Below are positions 49,811 through 58,759 of a stretch of DNA of 64,000 nucleotides, one piece after another. A program made the translations under genes and the position numbers. The notes under the pieces were generated by a model. The model had not been told where the DNA came from. It made no database searches and saw nothing but the letters and a program-made list of their open reading frames with translations. Position 1 is the first letter of the stretch. Every line of letters starts with the position of its first letter. Source of the stretch: Symbiodinium sp. CCMP2592 (Eukaryota > Sar > Dinophyceae > Suessiales > Symbiodiniaceae); the NCBI GenBank assembly GCA_905221615.1, contig CAJNDT010002890.1, positions 1,386,001 through 1,450,000 on the forward strand, given 5' to 3'.

Positions 49811-50740
49811 CACTTGATGTTTCGCAGTGTCTACATTTGAGGCTGCTTGTCTTGAGCCGAAAGCCTCAATCCAAATCGTAAGGCCCTCCGCACGCTCTCG
49901 TGGGCGGCTTACGATTCAGAAGCTGTTTGGGTTAGACTAAGGAGTGGGCCTTTGATTGGCCTAAACCCCAAACCCTAAAAACTGCTATCAAACAAGGGAG
50001 ACCCAAACCCTTGACCCGAAATTCAAGCCCCCATGGTTTCAACATCCTCAGTTCCTGCTTCCCTGAACCCAACGCACTTCTTTAAGCCCTAAACCTCTAA
50101 AACCTACACCACCACCCATGACTGACTGAAGCCTTCCAAAGCTTCTTGCCGAGAGGCCCAGGGAGCATATGCGAACGGCAGCCGCCGGCGAACGGGGCGC
50201 CGAAGCAGGACTGTGCCAGAGATTCCAACTTCCTTGCTGGGCTTATGGCATTGGGTCTAGGGATTTGCGTTTGGGCATTAGGGTCTAGGGCTTAGAGTGA
50301 GTACTGCAACCCGAAATTAAGCCCTAGATACCCTTCCAGTTTGTAAACAAAGTTCTAGATCTAAGTGCGTGGAAGCTGCCTGCAGCGAGCTTGGTCAGCG
50401 CAGGAAGTCGGAGAAAGAAGATGAGAAGGGATACGCCAGCGGTGCCCCCAGATCATGTTGCAGTACTTGAGGGAATAGGGCTTGTAGGGTTTATGGGCTT
50501 TAGGGTTTGCAACGCACGTAGCCCCGAAGGTTTTTGTTTGGGTCCGGTTGAAGCTTGATGGCATCAGAAGCGAGGTGGCAAAGCTGGCTAACCCAAACAT
50601 GAGCTTATGTGCATCTGTGGGTTTGGTATGCATAGTATGCAGTGTGAGGTTCCGTCTGGGTTTCGGGTTTTGTTTTGGTTGGCCTTCATGACTCTTAGGC
50701 GTTCAGGGTCTCGGGTGTCGCCTTCAAGGTTTGACATGTA
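49811..50740. other. Unassigned, no gene supported
   Basis: CCCTAAA-like units lie near 49965-49980 and 50088-50105. A 90-codon minus frame at 50361-50633 is within chance. Confidence 0.45.
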
Positions 50741-50861
50741 TGGTAGAAGCCAGAAAGTTGGAACATTAGTATCCTCATGCCCCTAAAGTAAAGTATAAGG
50801 GATCCTAGCACTAATCACTAATCCTTCTAAACCCATGTTCCAACTTTCTGGCTTCTACTGT
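50741..50861. mobile_element. fam-J hairpin element, copy 3
   Basis: GTAGAAGCCAGAAAGTTGG mirrors CCAACTTTCTGGCTTCTAC. The core is AAGGGATCCTAGCAC. TA on both sides. It is the copy with matching outer tips. Confidence 0.95.
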
Positions 50862-50932
50862 AAAGCTGTCGGGGTGTACGGTTAAGGGTTTGCAATTATG
50901 TGCCGCCTTCTGCCTGGTGTGTCACTGATCGT

Positions 50933-51043
50933 ACTGCGGTGGATGATATAAATCCTGCATTACGCACATTAAGGAATATACCATAATTCCCGCAGTTTAG
51001 GGTCCTTAAGGTAATGCAGGTTTTATTTATATCATCAACAGTA
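50933..51043. mobile_element. fam-C hairpin element, copy 6
   Basis: CTGCGGTGGATGATATAAAT and TTTATATCATCAACAG. The right arm has a TTTAT duplication. TA on both sides. Confidence 0.93.
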
Positions 51044-51208
51044 ATTTAATCATATTCATTTTATAGATATATTAGGATTAGGACCTTAATAGTAGCCCTA
51101 CTTACTGTATGGGGGTAGTACCTAAACAGCCACTTTGGTCCTGCGATTGGGTTTAGTTTTGGCTTGTCCCCTTGTTGAGGACCGGCGCCCTTCGTCCCCG
51201 AAGCCAAA

Positions 51209-51335
51209 ACTTAAAGGGTCATGGGACTTAGTAACGTAACTAGGGTTATAATTAGTGTAGCTTTACTTGTAACTGCATATAACCCCAATGAAGGTACTTA
51301 TAACCCTACTTACTAAGTCCCATGATCCTCCAAGT
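51209..51335. mobile_element. fam-A hairpin element, copy 8
   Basis: From ACTTAAAGGGTCATGGG to CATGATCCTCCAAGT. GTAAC is doubled in the left arm. fam-F copy 4 starts immediately after. Confidence 0.94.
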
Positions 51336-51431
51336 AATGTAGGAACCTGGTTAAGACACCTTGGGCCTTTATTGGGGTTCCTTTAAAGGGGTCTATAAGG
51401 GTCACTATAAGGGATCTATAAGTATAAGGGG
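51336..51431. mobile_element. fam-F element, copy 4 (right arm lost)
   Basis: AATGTAGGAACCTGGTTAAG and CCTTGGGCCTTTATTGGGG, then iterated CTATAAGGG units replace the right arm. Confidence 0.88.
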
Positions 51432-51503
51432 ACCGGCGATGTGTCGCGGCTATGGCGGGGAAGGCACTCGACCTTCGGAAGGATAAAGAAGGCGGGACGT
51501 TGA

Positions 51504-51735
51504 ACTGCCAGGCCTTTCAGGAGGCAGGCTGAAGCAGACAAAGCAGTTCATGCAGCCCTGAAAGACGAGGAGCATGAGGATAAGAAGCTGAAGAAGATTC
51601 AGCGGGCTTGCTCGAAGCACGATTTCCTAGCCCCACCCATCATGCACTTGTTCTTCAAGGAGAAGCACATCAGCATCCTTTACGAAGGAATCCAAAGCTC
51701 AGCGATTTGTGTGGAAGCTAATCAAGATACCCGGT
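51504..51735 (+). CDS. Candidate exon between two fam-F elements
   Basis: The frame opens after TGA 51501-51503 and continues to a TGA inside fam-F copy 5. It reads EADKAVHAALKDEEHEDK, KKIQRACSKHDFLAPPIM, then HLFFKEKHISILYEGIQS and CVEANQDTR, ending near CCG|GTACTC, a possible donor. AG sites before it (CCTTTCAG|GAGG) could be the acceptor. Codon choice is convincing, with a charged helix-like first half. The neighbouring frame from ATG 51452 (MAGKALDLRKDKEGGT) is also protein-like and would need a frame change. No family is recognised. Confidence 0.42.
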
Positions 51736-51742
51736 ACTCTAA

Positions 51743-51835
51743 TAATGTAGGAACCTGATTTAGACACCTTGGGCCTATTTATTAGGGTTCCTTATGAATC
51801 CTACTAGGCCCAGGGTTTCTTAATCAGGTTCCTAT
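51743..51835. mobile_element. fam-F hairpin element, copy 5
   Basis: AATGTAGGAACCTGATTTAG mirrors CTTAATCAGGTTCCTAT. GGGCCTA / TAGGCCC lies inside. TA on both sides. Confidence 0.95.
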
Positions 51836-52037
51836 ACCGACTACATGTCAATGTGGGTGTACCTGGGGCAGAATTGGAGGCTGATGTCCTTGGCCCGGCA
51901 GCCATATGAATGCTGCATATCGGATATCGAACCCGTGCCACAGCGCAGGGAGGAGCAGCAGCGGCAGCGCAGGGTTGGGTAATACTATCAGTCAGAACTA
52001 CGATCATGGTTTCACGGTTTTCTTTATGCGTATAGCA

Positions 52038-52133
52038 CATATACATATATATATATATATATGCTATATATATATATATATGCTATATATGTATGCACAT
52101 ATATATATATAACTTTATATACAGTATATAAAG
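52038..52133. repeat. (TA)n microsatellite with ATATGC inserts
   Basis: Three TA blocks separated by ATGCTATA and TGTATGCAC. Confidence 0.95.
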
Positions 52134-52378
52134 AGTTATCAGCTTGTTGACTCATATTCATATGAATTATATGTACGTTTGAGATGTATTCGAGCTAAAC
52201 GTGGAATTATCCACTGAATGTTAACATTAGTTGTCCTGACTCCCTGTCCTGCTTGTAGCCGAGCTTCTGCAGACCGCCGGTCGTCAAGTGCACTCGAAGC
52301 AATCCCTAAAACCTCGGCCTAGACCCTATAAATCCTGGTTACCTTAAAAATCTTCTTCACCCTACACAACCCTATAAG

Positions 52379-52479
52379 GTAAAAGCCAGAAAGTGGGAAT
52401 ATGATTATCCTAAGCCCTTTATGGTAAATTATAGGGGATCCTACCCTGAAACCATATTCCAACTTTCTGGAGTTTCCTA
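52379..52479. mobile_element. fam-J hairpin element, copy 4
   Basis: AAAAGCCAGAAAGTGGGAAT and ATATTCCAACTTTCTGGAG are the ends. The core is TAGGGGATCCTACCC. Confidence 0.94.
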
Positions 52480-53103
52480 TAAACCCAATAACCCCTAAAC
52501 CCTGAGGCGAAGCCTTAACCTACTTTCGGAACCTTAGAGCTAGGTAGGGCTTTGGGACATTTTGCATTTTCCCCTATTGGGTTTAAGAGGATCTTATTTA
52601 CTGATATTTTTCAAAAGCTTTATAAGCCCCACCTAGAGAGCCTTCCTCCACCTTCGGCCACTGCCCAGCCATGAACCTTAGAAAGCTAGATGATTGCCCT
52701 TAAAGCAACGCCCGAAACTGCGAATACCCTCTCTAATCCTCGGCCCGAGGGTTTCAGAGATGTTTAGGGGTTTGATCTGGGTGGTTTAGAATTTGGGGTT
52801 TATATGCTGTTTAGGGCTTAGGCTTGCTGCAATTAAAAGCCTAAGTGCACTCTGTGATTCGGGCAGTGTTTCAGGTCGGTTGCATTCATTCTGTCGTTTC
52901 CCTACATGTCACTCGCTTCTCCGTGCCCATTGACAGCTGAAGTTATTGTGTTACTCTGTATAATCTAGGCTCTGAGACTGTGAAACATGCATTTTCCTCT
53001 GGCTCTGCAAGGGCATAGTTCCTGCAATTATTCCCAGTAGGCCTTTGAGTGTATATACAAATTGCAGGTCTAGGCACAGATCGGTTTTATAAACCCCCAA
53101 ACC
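52480..53103. other. Unassigned, no gene supported
   Basis: TTTAGGG-like units lie at 52765-52830. Otherwise featureless to me. Confidence 0.45.
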
Positions 53104-53223
53104 TAATGTTGGAACCTGATTAAGAAACCCTGGGCCTATAACCCCTAAAACAGTAGGATCCATATAAGGAACCCTAATAAATCGCCGTAAATAGCCCCAA
53201 GGTGTCTTAAGCAGGTTCCTACT
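53104..53223. mobile_element. fam-F hairpin element, copy 6
   Basis: TAATGTTGGAACCTGATTAAG-type left arm (first 20 bases) and TCTTAAGCAGGTTCCTACTG right arm. The core is ACAGTAGGATCCATAT. Confidence 0.92.
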
Positions 53224-53329
53224 GTAACCCTAAACCCAAAACCCTAAACCCTCCCCTTACTCCTACTTAAGAACGCTGTGATATCCTTAGCGTAGAGCCT
53301 GTCGCTCCAACTCTTGAGCCCCAAGATTC

Positions 53330-53436
53330 CCAGAGACTCCAAAACCCCTTAATTAAGGAATATACCTTAAATCGTATTAGGGATCCTAACATGATTTAAG
53401 GTATATTCCTTAATTAAGGGGTTTTGGAGTCTCTGG
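53330..53436. mobile_element. fam-K hairpin element, copy 4 (near perfect)
   Basis: CCAGAGACTCCAAAACCCC mirrors GGGGTTTTGGAGTCTCTGG exactly, and TTAATTAAGGAATATACC mirrors GGTATATTCCTTAATTAA exactly. The core is TTAGGGATCCTAACATG. The arms pair over about 45 bp, the longest perfect hairpin seen. Confidence 0.97.
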
Positions 53437-53674
53437 ATTAGGGACCCCCAGACCCCTACAGTAAACATGTTTTGTTAAAGTACGGGGCCCGAGTCCTCCC
53501 TTGCATGATCGCAGTTCGGAATTGTTTAGTTTTGGGGTTTAGGGCCGTTTAGGGTTCAGGGCTTCGGTTCAGGGGGAGTATCTTAGAATGATTACTTCGA
53601 GGTTGAGGGTTCGACCTGTGACTGATTCTTGCCAAGGTTAGACCTGAAATTTGGGCCGTGCCTCTTCAATCCTA

Positions 53675-53775
53675 CCCTAAGGCTCCTGGACCCTCGTAGT
53701 CAGATCCCAAACCTTAGCCCCCAAAGCCCGAACCCTTCCCCCAGAAAGCCCATGACCCCTTTCGGAGCCTTAGGG
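53675..53775 (+). mobile_element. fam-S element, copy 2
   Basis: CCCTAAGGCTCC / GGAGCCTTAGGG ends with TA at both sides. It ends 9 bp before an AG that could start the next coding-like segment. Confidence 0.94.
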
Positions 53776-53784
53776 TAGACTGTA

Positions 53785-53888
53785 GATCTGCTGCCGAGAT
53801 GGCTACACGAACGGCTACGTGAATGGCATGGCGAATGGCCATGCAAATGGCCATGCGAACGGCTTGGCTAATGGCAATTTGGCCGAAC
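53785..53888 (+). CDS. Candidate exon encoding (A/V)-N-G-(H/Y/L) repeats
   Basis: After CTGTAG|, the frame reads GYTNGYVNGMANGHANG then HANGLANGNLAEL. Seven Asn-Gly pairs are spaced exactly four residues apart, built on a 12-bp DNA unit (AATGGCCATGCG-like) whose synonymous changes (AAC/AAT, GCA/GCG/GCT) preserve the peptide. That favours real coding use. fam-S copy 2 lies immediately upstream and a fam-E element immediately downstream. A second NG-repeat piece lies at 55.3 kb on the same strand. The function is unknown; it looks like a low-complexity linker or repeat segment. Confidence 0.5.
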
Positions 53889-53970
53889 TAATCTTGGGGC
53901 CTTAGCAATTAGAATAGGGTTTCGGGGTACATTATACTGTAGCTATGATGAATAATTTAGGCCCCTCTAT
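53889..53970. mobile_element. fam-E hairpin element (shortened)
   Basis: AATCTTGGGGCCTTAGCAAT and ATAATTTAGGCCCCTC are the arms. The GGTTCC part of the right side is lost. Confidence 0.88.
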
Positions 53971-54068
53971 GAGTCTTTAAGTCCTGACTCGCTGCACCCT
54001 GAACCCCTCAACCCTGAACCTGGATTGGCCTCGTCCACTGATTCGTCAACCTTCCCTAACCTTCCCTA

Positions 54069-54168
54069 CCCTAATGCTCCTGGACCCTCGTAGTGAGATC
54101 CCAAATCCTAGCCCCCAAAGCCGAAACTCTCCCCCAGAAAGCCCAAGACCCCCTCACGATCGTTAGGG
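54069..54168 (+). mobile_element. fam-S element, copy 3
   Basis: CCCTAATGCTCCTGGACCC at the left and CGATCGTTAGGG at the right. TA at both sides. Very similar to copy 2 through the interior. Confidence 0.94.
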
Positions 54169-54281
54169 TAGTATAGAAACCTAAGTCCGGAAGGTTTCTT
54201 TCTCCGGAATGCGCCCAAAGAGGAGTCTTAAAGGGGCAGTTTGCAGGGTTATTATTAGGGAAGGGCTGCAGGGTCTGCGGT

Positions 54282-54362
54282 TTAGATTTTAGGGTTTAGG
54301 GGTTTAGGGTTTAGGGTTTAGGGTTTAGGGGTTTAGGGTTTAGGGTTTAAGGGGTTTAGGGA
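54282..54362 (+). repeat. TTTAGGG tract, nearly pure
   Basis: About 11 units with TTTAGGGG octamers. Confidence 0.93.
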
Positions 54363-55005
54363 AGATTCATCTCAAAGCCCATTTCAGTGAACATCGGGGC
54401 TTAAACGAATTTTGCAAGGGCGGGAGGAGGGTTGGGATCCCAATATCATGGCCCGATCTGTGGAGGGTATTAACCATGCATGGGTCAACTACGAAGCAAG
54501 CCCAAGAAGGCAACGTTTCGGGCCACGCCCCTGCCCATAAGATCCTTGTAGAACCCCAGGCCCGAACAGCTGAGGCTCAAAATAGAAGCCACTAGCCTTA
54601 AACTTTGTGTGCACCTCACGCCCTTTGAACACCAGTCCCAAAAGGCACTCAAAACCAACAGCCCAAGCCCCCAAAACCTTAAACCTTCGAAAACCCAAAA
54701 CCCGATGTTTCTGGTTCTATAACCCCAAAACCTAAGCCCTAGACCCCAAAACACTAACCAGTCTATGCCACCCCGAAGTCGCCACAACCGAAAGCAACCA
54801 TGGTTCAGAACAGCCCAACAGCCTGAAATCGCCTAGAAACCACAAAAAAAATTCCTCGCCAAAGGTTAGACCATCTATTACGGTTTAGGGCTGGGGTTTT
54901 AGATTTAGAGTCTAGGGTTAAAATCTACATCCGAAGATCCTTTGAAGCCCCGCAACTCCCTACAAAGCCCTTCTGCTACCGTAACAGAGCCTTTTGAACC
55001 CTAAG
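54363..55005. other. Unassigned; minus frames of 69-100 codons
   Basis: A minus frame at 54485-54787 is Trp/Gly/Leu-rich (GLGLRFWGYR), typical of translated CCCAAAAC-type repeats, and is not credible as a gene. Confidence 0.45.
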
Positions 55006-55059
55006 CCCTATAGGCCTTAAAGTACTTTTATAGGGACCCCTTTGAGGCCTAAGTATCCA
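55006..55059. mobile_element. fam-H remnant
   Basis: CTATAGGCCTTAAAGTAC and TTATAGGGACCCCTTTG, then AGGCCTAAGTATCC: the fam-H middle without ends. Confidence 0.65.
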
Positions 55060-55138
55060 CCCTAAGGCTCCTGGACCCTCGTAGTCAGATCCCAAACCTT
55101 AGCCCCCAAAGCCCGAATCCCTCCCCCAGAACTTAGGG
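55060..55138 (+). mobile_element. fam-S element, copy 4 (internal deletion)
   Basis: CCCTAAGGCTCCTGGACC through CCTCCCCCAGAA, then ACTTAGGG. The right 20 bp are shortened. Confidence 0.88.
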
Positions 55139-55140
55139 CC

Positions 55141-55306
55141 ATAAACCCTAAACCCTAAGCCTTAAACCCTAAACCCTAAGCCTTAAACCCTAAACCCTAA
55201 GCCCTAAACCCTAAACCCTAAGCCCTAAACCCTAAACCCAAAGCCCTAAGCCTTAAACCCTAAACCCTAAACTAACCCTAAACCCTAAACCCTAAACCCT
55301 AAACCA
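55141..55306 (-). repeat. Higher-order telomere-type array (21-bp unit)
   Basis: CCCTAAACCCTAAGCCTTAA-type trimers (three heptamers, one of them variant AAGCCTT or AAGCCCT) repeat four times before reverting to plain CCCTAAA. The variant sits at the same place in each trimer, so the array grew by tandem duplication of 21 bp. Confidence 0.92.
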
Positions 55307-55313
55307 TCTACTA

Positions 55314-55420
55314 TAAGAGCACATGGAGCCCTTGTGTTCGCAACGGGAGGCATGGTCAACGGCTACGTAAACGGCCACGGCTCCGCCTCGCAGGAGGCGC
55401 TTCCTTTTGGGCTTCGAGGT
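55314..55420 (+). CDS. Candidate exon, second NG-repeat piece
   Basis: One frame reads AHGALVFATGGMVNGYVNG then HGSASQEALPFGLRG and continues to a stop in the following TTTAGGG units. VNGYVNGHG has the same four-residue Asn-Gly spacing as 53785-53888. It starts close to an AG (CTATAAG|AGC). It may be another exon of the same gene or a duplicated copy. Confidence 0.42.
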
Positions 55421-55462
55421 TCGGTAGATCTACTGTTAGGGTTTAGGGTTTAGGGAGACAGT

Positions 55463-55575
55463 ACCTACAGTCTCCATTGTAGTTCTTTTTTTTGGGTTCT
55501 CCAGTTTTATGGCTAGGATCCCATAATAGAGATTTTGGTTAACCAAAAAAAGGAACTACAATGGAGACTACAGGT
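55463..55575. mobile_element. fam-L hairpin element, copy 8
   Basis: TACCTACAGTCTCCATTGT mirrors ACAATGGAGACTACAGGTA. The core is GGCTAGGATCCCATAATAG. fam-J copy 5 starts at its last bases. Confidence 0.94.
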
Positions 55576-55686
55576 AGAAGCCAGAAAGTCGGAACATCGT
55601 CGTCCTCGTGCCCTTAAGGTAAAGTAGGGGGAATCCTAGCACTAAGGGTCCTGAATCCATGTTCCAACTTTCTGGGGCCCACTATA
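55574..55686. mobile_element. fam-J hairpin element, copy 5
   Basis: TAGAAGCCAGAAAGTCGGAA and TTCCAACTTTCTGGGGCCC are the ends. The core is GGGGGAATCCTAGCAC. Confidence 0.92.
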
Positions 55687-55831
55687 AGTGGGGTAGAGGG
55701 TTTAGGGCTTAGTACGGTTTAGGGGGTTATAAAACCCTAAACCGTACAAGTTGAGGGGGGTTATAAATCCCTGGACCCTAAAACTAAGTTTCGGGGTTGA
55801 GGTTTACCTCCAAGTGGGCTTAGATTTCAGC

Positions 55832-55938
55832 TTAGAGACTCCATAATTTCTTGTTCAAGGAATATCTCTTAAGCTATAAGGTGAATAATCGTTTGATTCG
55901 AAGTATATTCCTTGAGTAAAGAGTGTTGGACTCTCTGG
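55832..55938. mobile_element. fam-K hairpin element, copy 5 (diverged)
   Basis: TTAGAGACTCCATAATTTC and AGAGTGTTGGACTCTCTGG are the ends. AAGGAATATCTCTTAAG faces CGAAGTATATTCCTTGAG. Confidence 0.88.
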
Positions 55939-56040
55939 TGTTTAGAGTTCAGGGTTTTTGGCTTGAGGGTTTTTTGGGGTTCAGGGTTGAGAGGTTAAGG
56001 TTTGGGATGCAGGGTTTAGGGGTTGCCTTCAAGGATGCCT

Positions 56041-56098
56041 TAGACCTTAAACCCAAAACCCTAAACCCCTAGAGCCCTAAACCCTAAATCCTAAACCC
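56041..56098 (-). repeat. CCCTAAA tract
   Basis: About seven variant units. Confidence 0.85.
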
Positions 56099-56194
56099 GC
56101 TCGAGCTTTCGGCGGTTCTGGGTTTCGGGGCTGTGCCAGAATCCCGAAGGAAGCGACGTGAGCCAGCCGAGAAAATGCATGTATGAAGTTCGTG

Positions 56195-56216
56195 CCCCCC
56201 GCCCCCCCCCCCCCCC
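56195..56216 (-). repeat. Poly-C tract (C6-G-C15)
   Basis: A C-rich run with a single G. Equivalent to poly-G on the other strand. Confidence 0.95.
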
Positions 56217-56768
56217 ACGGGTGCAGAGCATCAGCCAACATCCGAAGCCCCAAACACCGAAACTCTTGACAACAATCTTCAAACCCCCAAAGCCCCAGAC
56301 CCAACCCCTATCTTCAAACCTCTAGTCTTGAACCCTGAGCCCGTGCCCGTAAACCATGACCGCTTGACCTGGAATTTACGGAACGGTTTAGGGTTTACCT
56401 TTAACAGCTAGACCTATTGAATGCCCGCAACGAGTTTCCGGCGTGCAGGTCAGGAATCTCCTCTCCACCAACACCGGTGAGTCGAATTGGCAGTAGCCTG
56501 GCGAAGTAGGCACCGATTCCACGAAGCCGTGAGCTTACAGAGTCGAGGGTTGTATACGGGCCGAGGTTTTGTTGAGTGATGGTGTTTTTTTTTGCTTTCG
56601 GGGCTTAGGGTTTAGTTTAGGGCCTTGAGTGTTATGGTCTTCGGAAATACTGCTGTTTGCGCCGGCTCCTGCCTCATGCACGACAGCAACCTTTATGTCA
56701 CAGCTCCCAGAATTGAGTATTCTTAAGGTACCGCAGGGTTGTGTCGAGAAGCAGTGTCATTTCGTTAA

Positions 56769-56981
56769 GTGGTGAGATTGCTATTGTATTGCATGTGTGC
56801 TTATGATGCCGGAGCTTTTGTTGAGTTGGTTCATACTGACGATAGCATCCGTCAGTGTCATGCGTACTGCTGCTGTTGGTCTGTTCGAGAGATGATGGGT
56901 GATGATGGTTCCGAGGGTGATGCTGTCAATGCTTTTCTGGTTCCCTGTGCTAACGCTTTGGCCAGGTCTTCAGGAGCATAA
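56769..56981 (+). CDS. Candidate exon, T-ending codon bias
   Basis: A 70-codon frame reads AYDAGAFVELVHTDDSIR, then REMMGDDGSEGDAVNAFL and PCANALARSSGA. GCT, GAT and GGT codons dominate, a non-random pattern. No family is recognised. A shifted plus frame (56899-57096) overlaps its end. fam-D copy 5 follows 85 bp later. Confidence 0.33.
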   Translation: MVRLLLYCMCAYDAGAFVELVHTDDSIRQCHAYCCCWSVREMMGDDGSEGDAVNAFLVPCANALARSSGA

Positions 56982-57066
56982 AGGGTGTTGGCGTTGCTAT
57001 CTTCTGTCGTGTTCGCTCTTTACAGTCGTTGCTGTGGGATACCGTTCTCAGCCGGCTCTTTCGTAT

Positions 57067-57179
57067 TTGGGAGTTTCCAAAAATGAGGAACCCTAATGCC
57101 CAATATAGTACCCCAAATAGTATTACCCTTATTTTGAGGACCCCAAAATAAGGTACCCCTAAGTTTCGGAATCTCCCAT
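57067..57179. mobile_element. fam-D hairpin element, copy 5
   Basis: TTGGGAGTTTCCAAAAATG and AAGTTTCGGAATCTCCCAT are the arms. AATATAGTACCCCAAATAG is the core. Confidence 0.92.
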
Positions 57180-57251
57180 TTAAGGTAAGTAGGAACTCTC
57201 TTCAGCAGCACAGCATTGTCATCCTTCTCATCACCCCATCAAGAGCAAGTG

Positions 57252-57325
57252 TGGGAGTTTCCAACAATTAGGGGTACCCTATTTCGGGGTCCTTGCAACA
57301 CGCGGGTTTTCGGAAACCCGCGTGT
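57252..57325. mobile_element. fam-D end joined to a perfect 12-bp hairpin
   Basis: TGGGAGTTTCCAACAATTAG and GGTACCCTATTTCGGGGTCC are the fam-D left half. It stops at a different hairpin: ACACGCGGGTTT (57298-57309), loop TCGG, AAACCCGCGTGT (57314-57325). Confidence 0.88.
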
Positions 57326-58054
57326 ATCATGGCCGTGAGTCAATTTTCATTGATACCGAATCGATTCGGATTATTCTTCTCCCTTCTTGTCCGCCGGCCT
57401 TGCACGAGACTGTGATTGAGCCGTGCTTTTGTTAGCTTCTCGGGTTCTGGGGCTCGGCAAGTCATCGGTGCATATCAAAAAAGTAGCTAGAAGATCCGCA
57501 CATCGGTGCCCTCAGGCCCTTTGAAGGTTCAGGGCTCAAAGTAAAAGATTAAGCATATTAGCATAGATACTTAAGTCACGTCAATCATCATTATTCGGAC
57601 TCCTGGGGGATTACTTCTACTGTTTCAATATGTTTCATATACGGCTCGCTGCATTCCCCGTATTGGAATAGGTCCAAGGGCACATGGGCGGGTCGTGCGG
57701 TGACCGCGTCTCATTTCAAGAGCTGTTGCCGCTGCACATGCAGAGCCGCGACATTGGGCGAAGAGAATCCCTATATATAAACCCTAAACCGCAGACGCTC
57801 GAAGGACTAGACTAGACTAAACCCTACAATCTCTATCCTCTACCTCCGATCGTATAGTTTGGTGCCGAATTATGGGAGGTGGACGCCGGAATGTAGCGGG
57901 CCTCTACTCGCCAAACATCGTCGGAAATTCGCAGTAAAGTATACCCCCCCACACCCATACTCAAATCATAAACGCACGGACCCGCGATCTGAAAACACAA
58001 CGGTGTACTTGTTTGTTTTAGTTTCGGGTTTCAAGGTTCAGGGCTTTCGGGCTT
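57326..58054. other. Unassigned, no gene supported
   Basis: Mixed sequence with a few CCCTAAA units near 57778-57790. No element was seen. Confidence 0.45.
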
Positions 58055-58174
58055 GAGGTATTTAAGGACTTTGGTGCAAGTGGACGGAATGTGGACACCT
58101 TCGATCCAATGTCCGAGCTCTCTGCGGTTGAAGATTCGATTGCCAGGTGCGGGACGATGCCAACGGTTGGCTAA
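58055..58174 (+). CDS. Candidate exon, unknown protein
   Basis: Reads VFKDFGASGRNVDTFDPM then SELSAVEDSIARCGTMPTVG before TAA. An acceptor-like TTGAG|G precedes it, and GCCAG|GTGCGG at about 58146 is a donor candidate. Acidic and polar, balanced codons. Another plus frame (58053-58292) and a minus frame (58062-58298) overlap, so this is a weak choice. Confidence 0.33.
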   Translation, partial: EVFKDFGASGRNVDTFDPMSELSAVEDSIARCGTMPTVG

Positions 58175-58700
58175 GCGTTTCGGGTGTAAGTCGTTTAGCA
58201 GGGCGCATCACATCGCATTTTCGAGTTGTTGCTTGTTGTCTAGCATTCCATGGATGCTTACGTACCAGCATGTAAGACTTGTACCTCTGTGACATCATTG
58301 GTAATTACTGGCAATGGGTGGCGTTGATGGGTTTGTGCTGCCGAGCCTCGGACTTTTAGAATGCAGCCTTCAGCATGTTAACTATCACATGACATAACCA
58401 GAAGCCCCAAAAAGCAGAACCACAACCCCAAAAGCATCATAAGGCCAAACTGCACTTCAAGATTGCTGACTTGTCGGGTGTAGTGTGAGAAAGAGTCGCC
58501 CGGGGGTATATAAACGGTTCGCGCTTGAATGAAGTTCGAAAAGTCACGCTACGAACTCAAGACCTGCTTGAGCTGCTTGAGGCTTCATGGAGGGGCGTGT
58601 TTGATGTACGCAGGGTTAAGGGCCTTCATTGATCCTTTAGGGTTCAGGGCCACGGTTAAGAGTTTAGCAGTGACTTGGGTTCATAGTCTTCCTTTGATAG

Positions 58701-58703
<3 letters not shown>
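58175..58703. other. Unassigned, no gene supported
   Basis: No repeat family or convincing frame was seen. Confidence 0.4.

Positions 58704-58739
<36 letters not shown>
58704..58739. repeat. (TA)n microsatellite
   Basis: About 17 TA units after ACATACA. Confidence 0.97.
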
Positions 58740-58742
<3 letters not shown>

Positions 58743-58759
58743 AATTAAGTGTATTACCC

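Noticed and set aside
54485..54787. Trp/Gly/Leu-rich minus frame resembling a membrane protein
   Set aside because: The pattern comes from degenerate CCCAAAACCTTAAACC repeats read in reverse.
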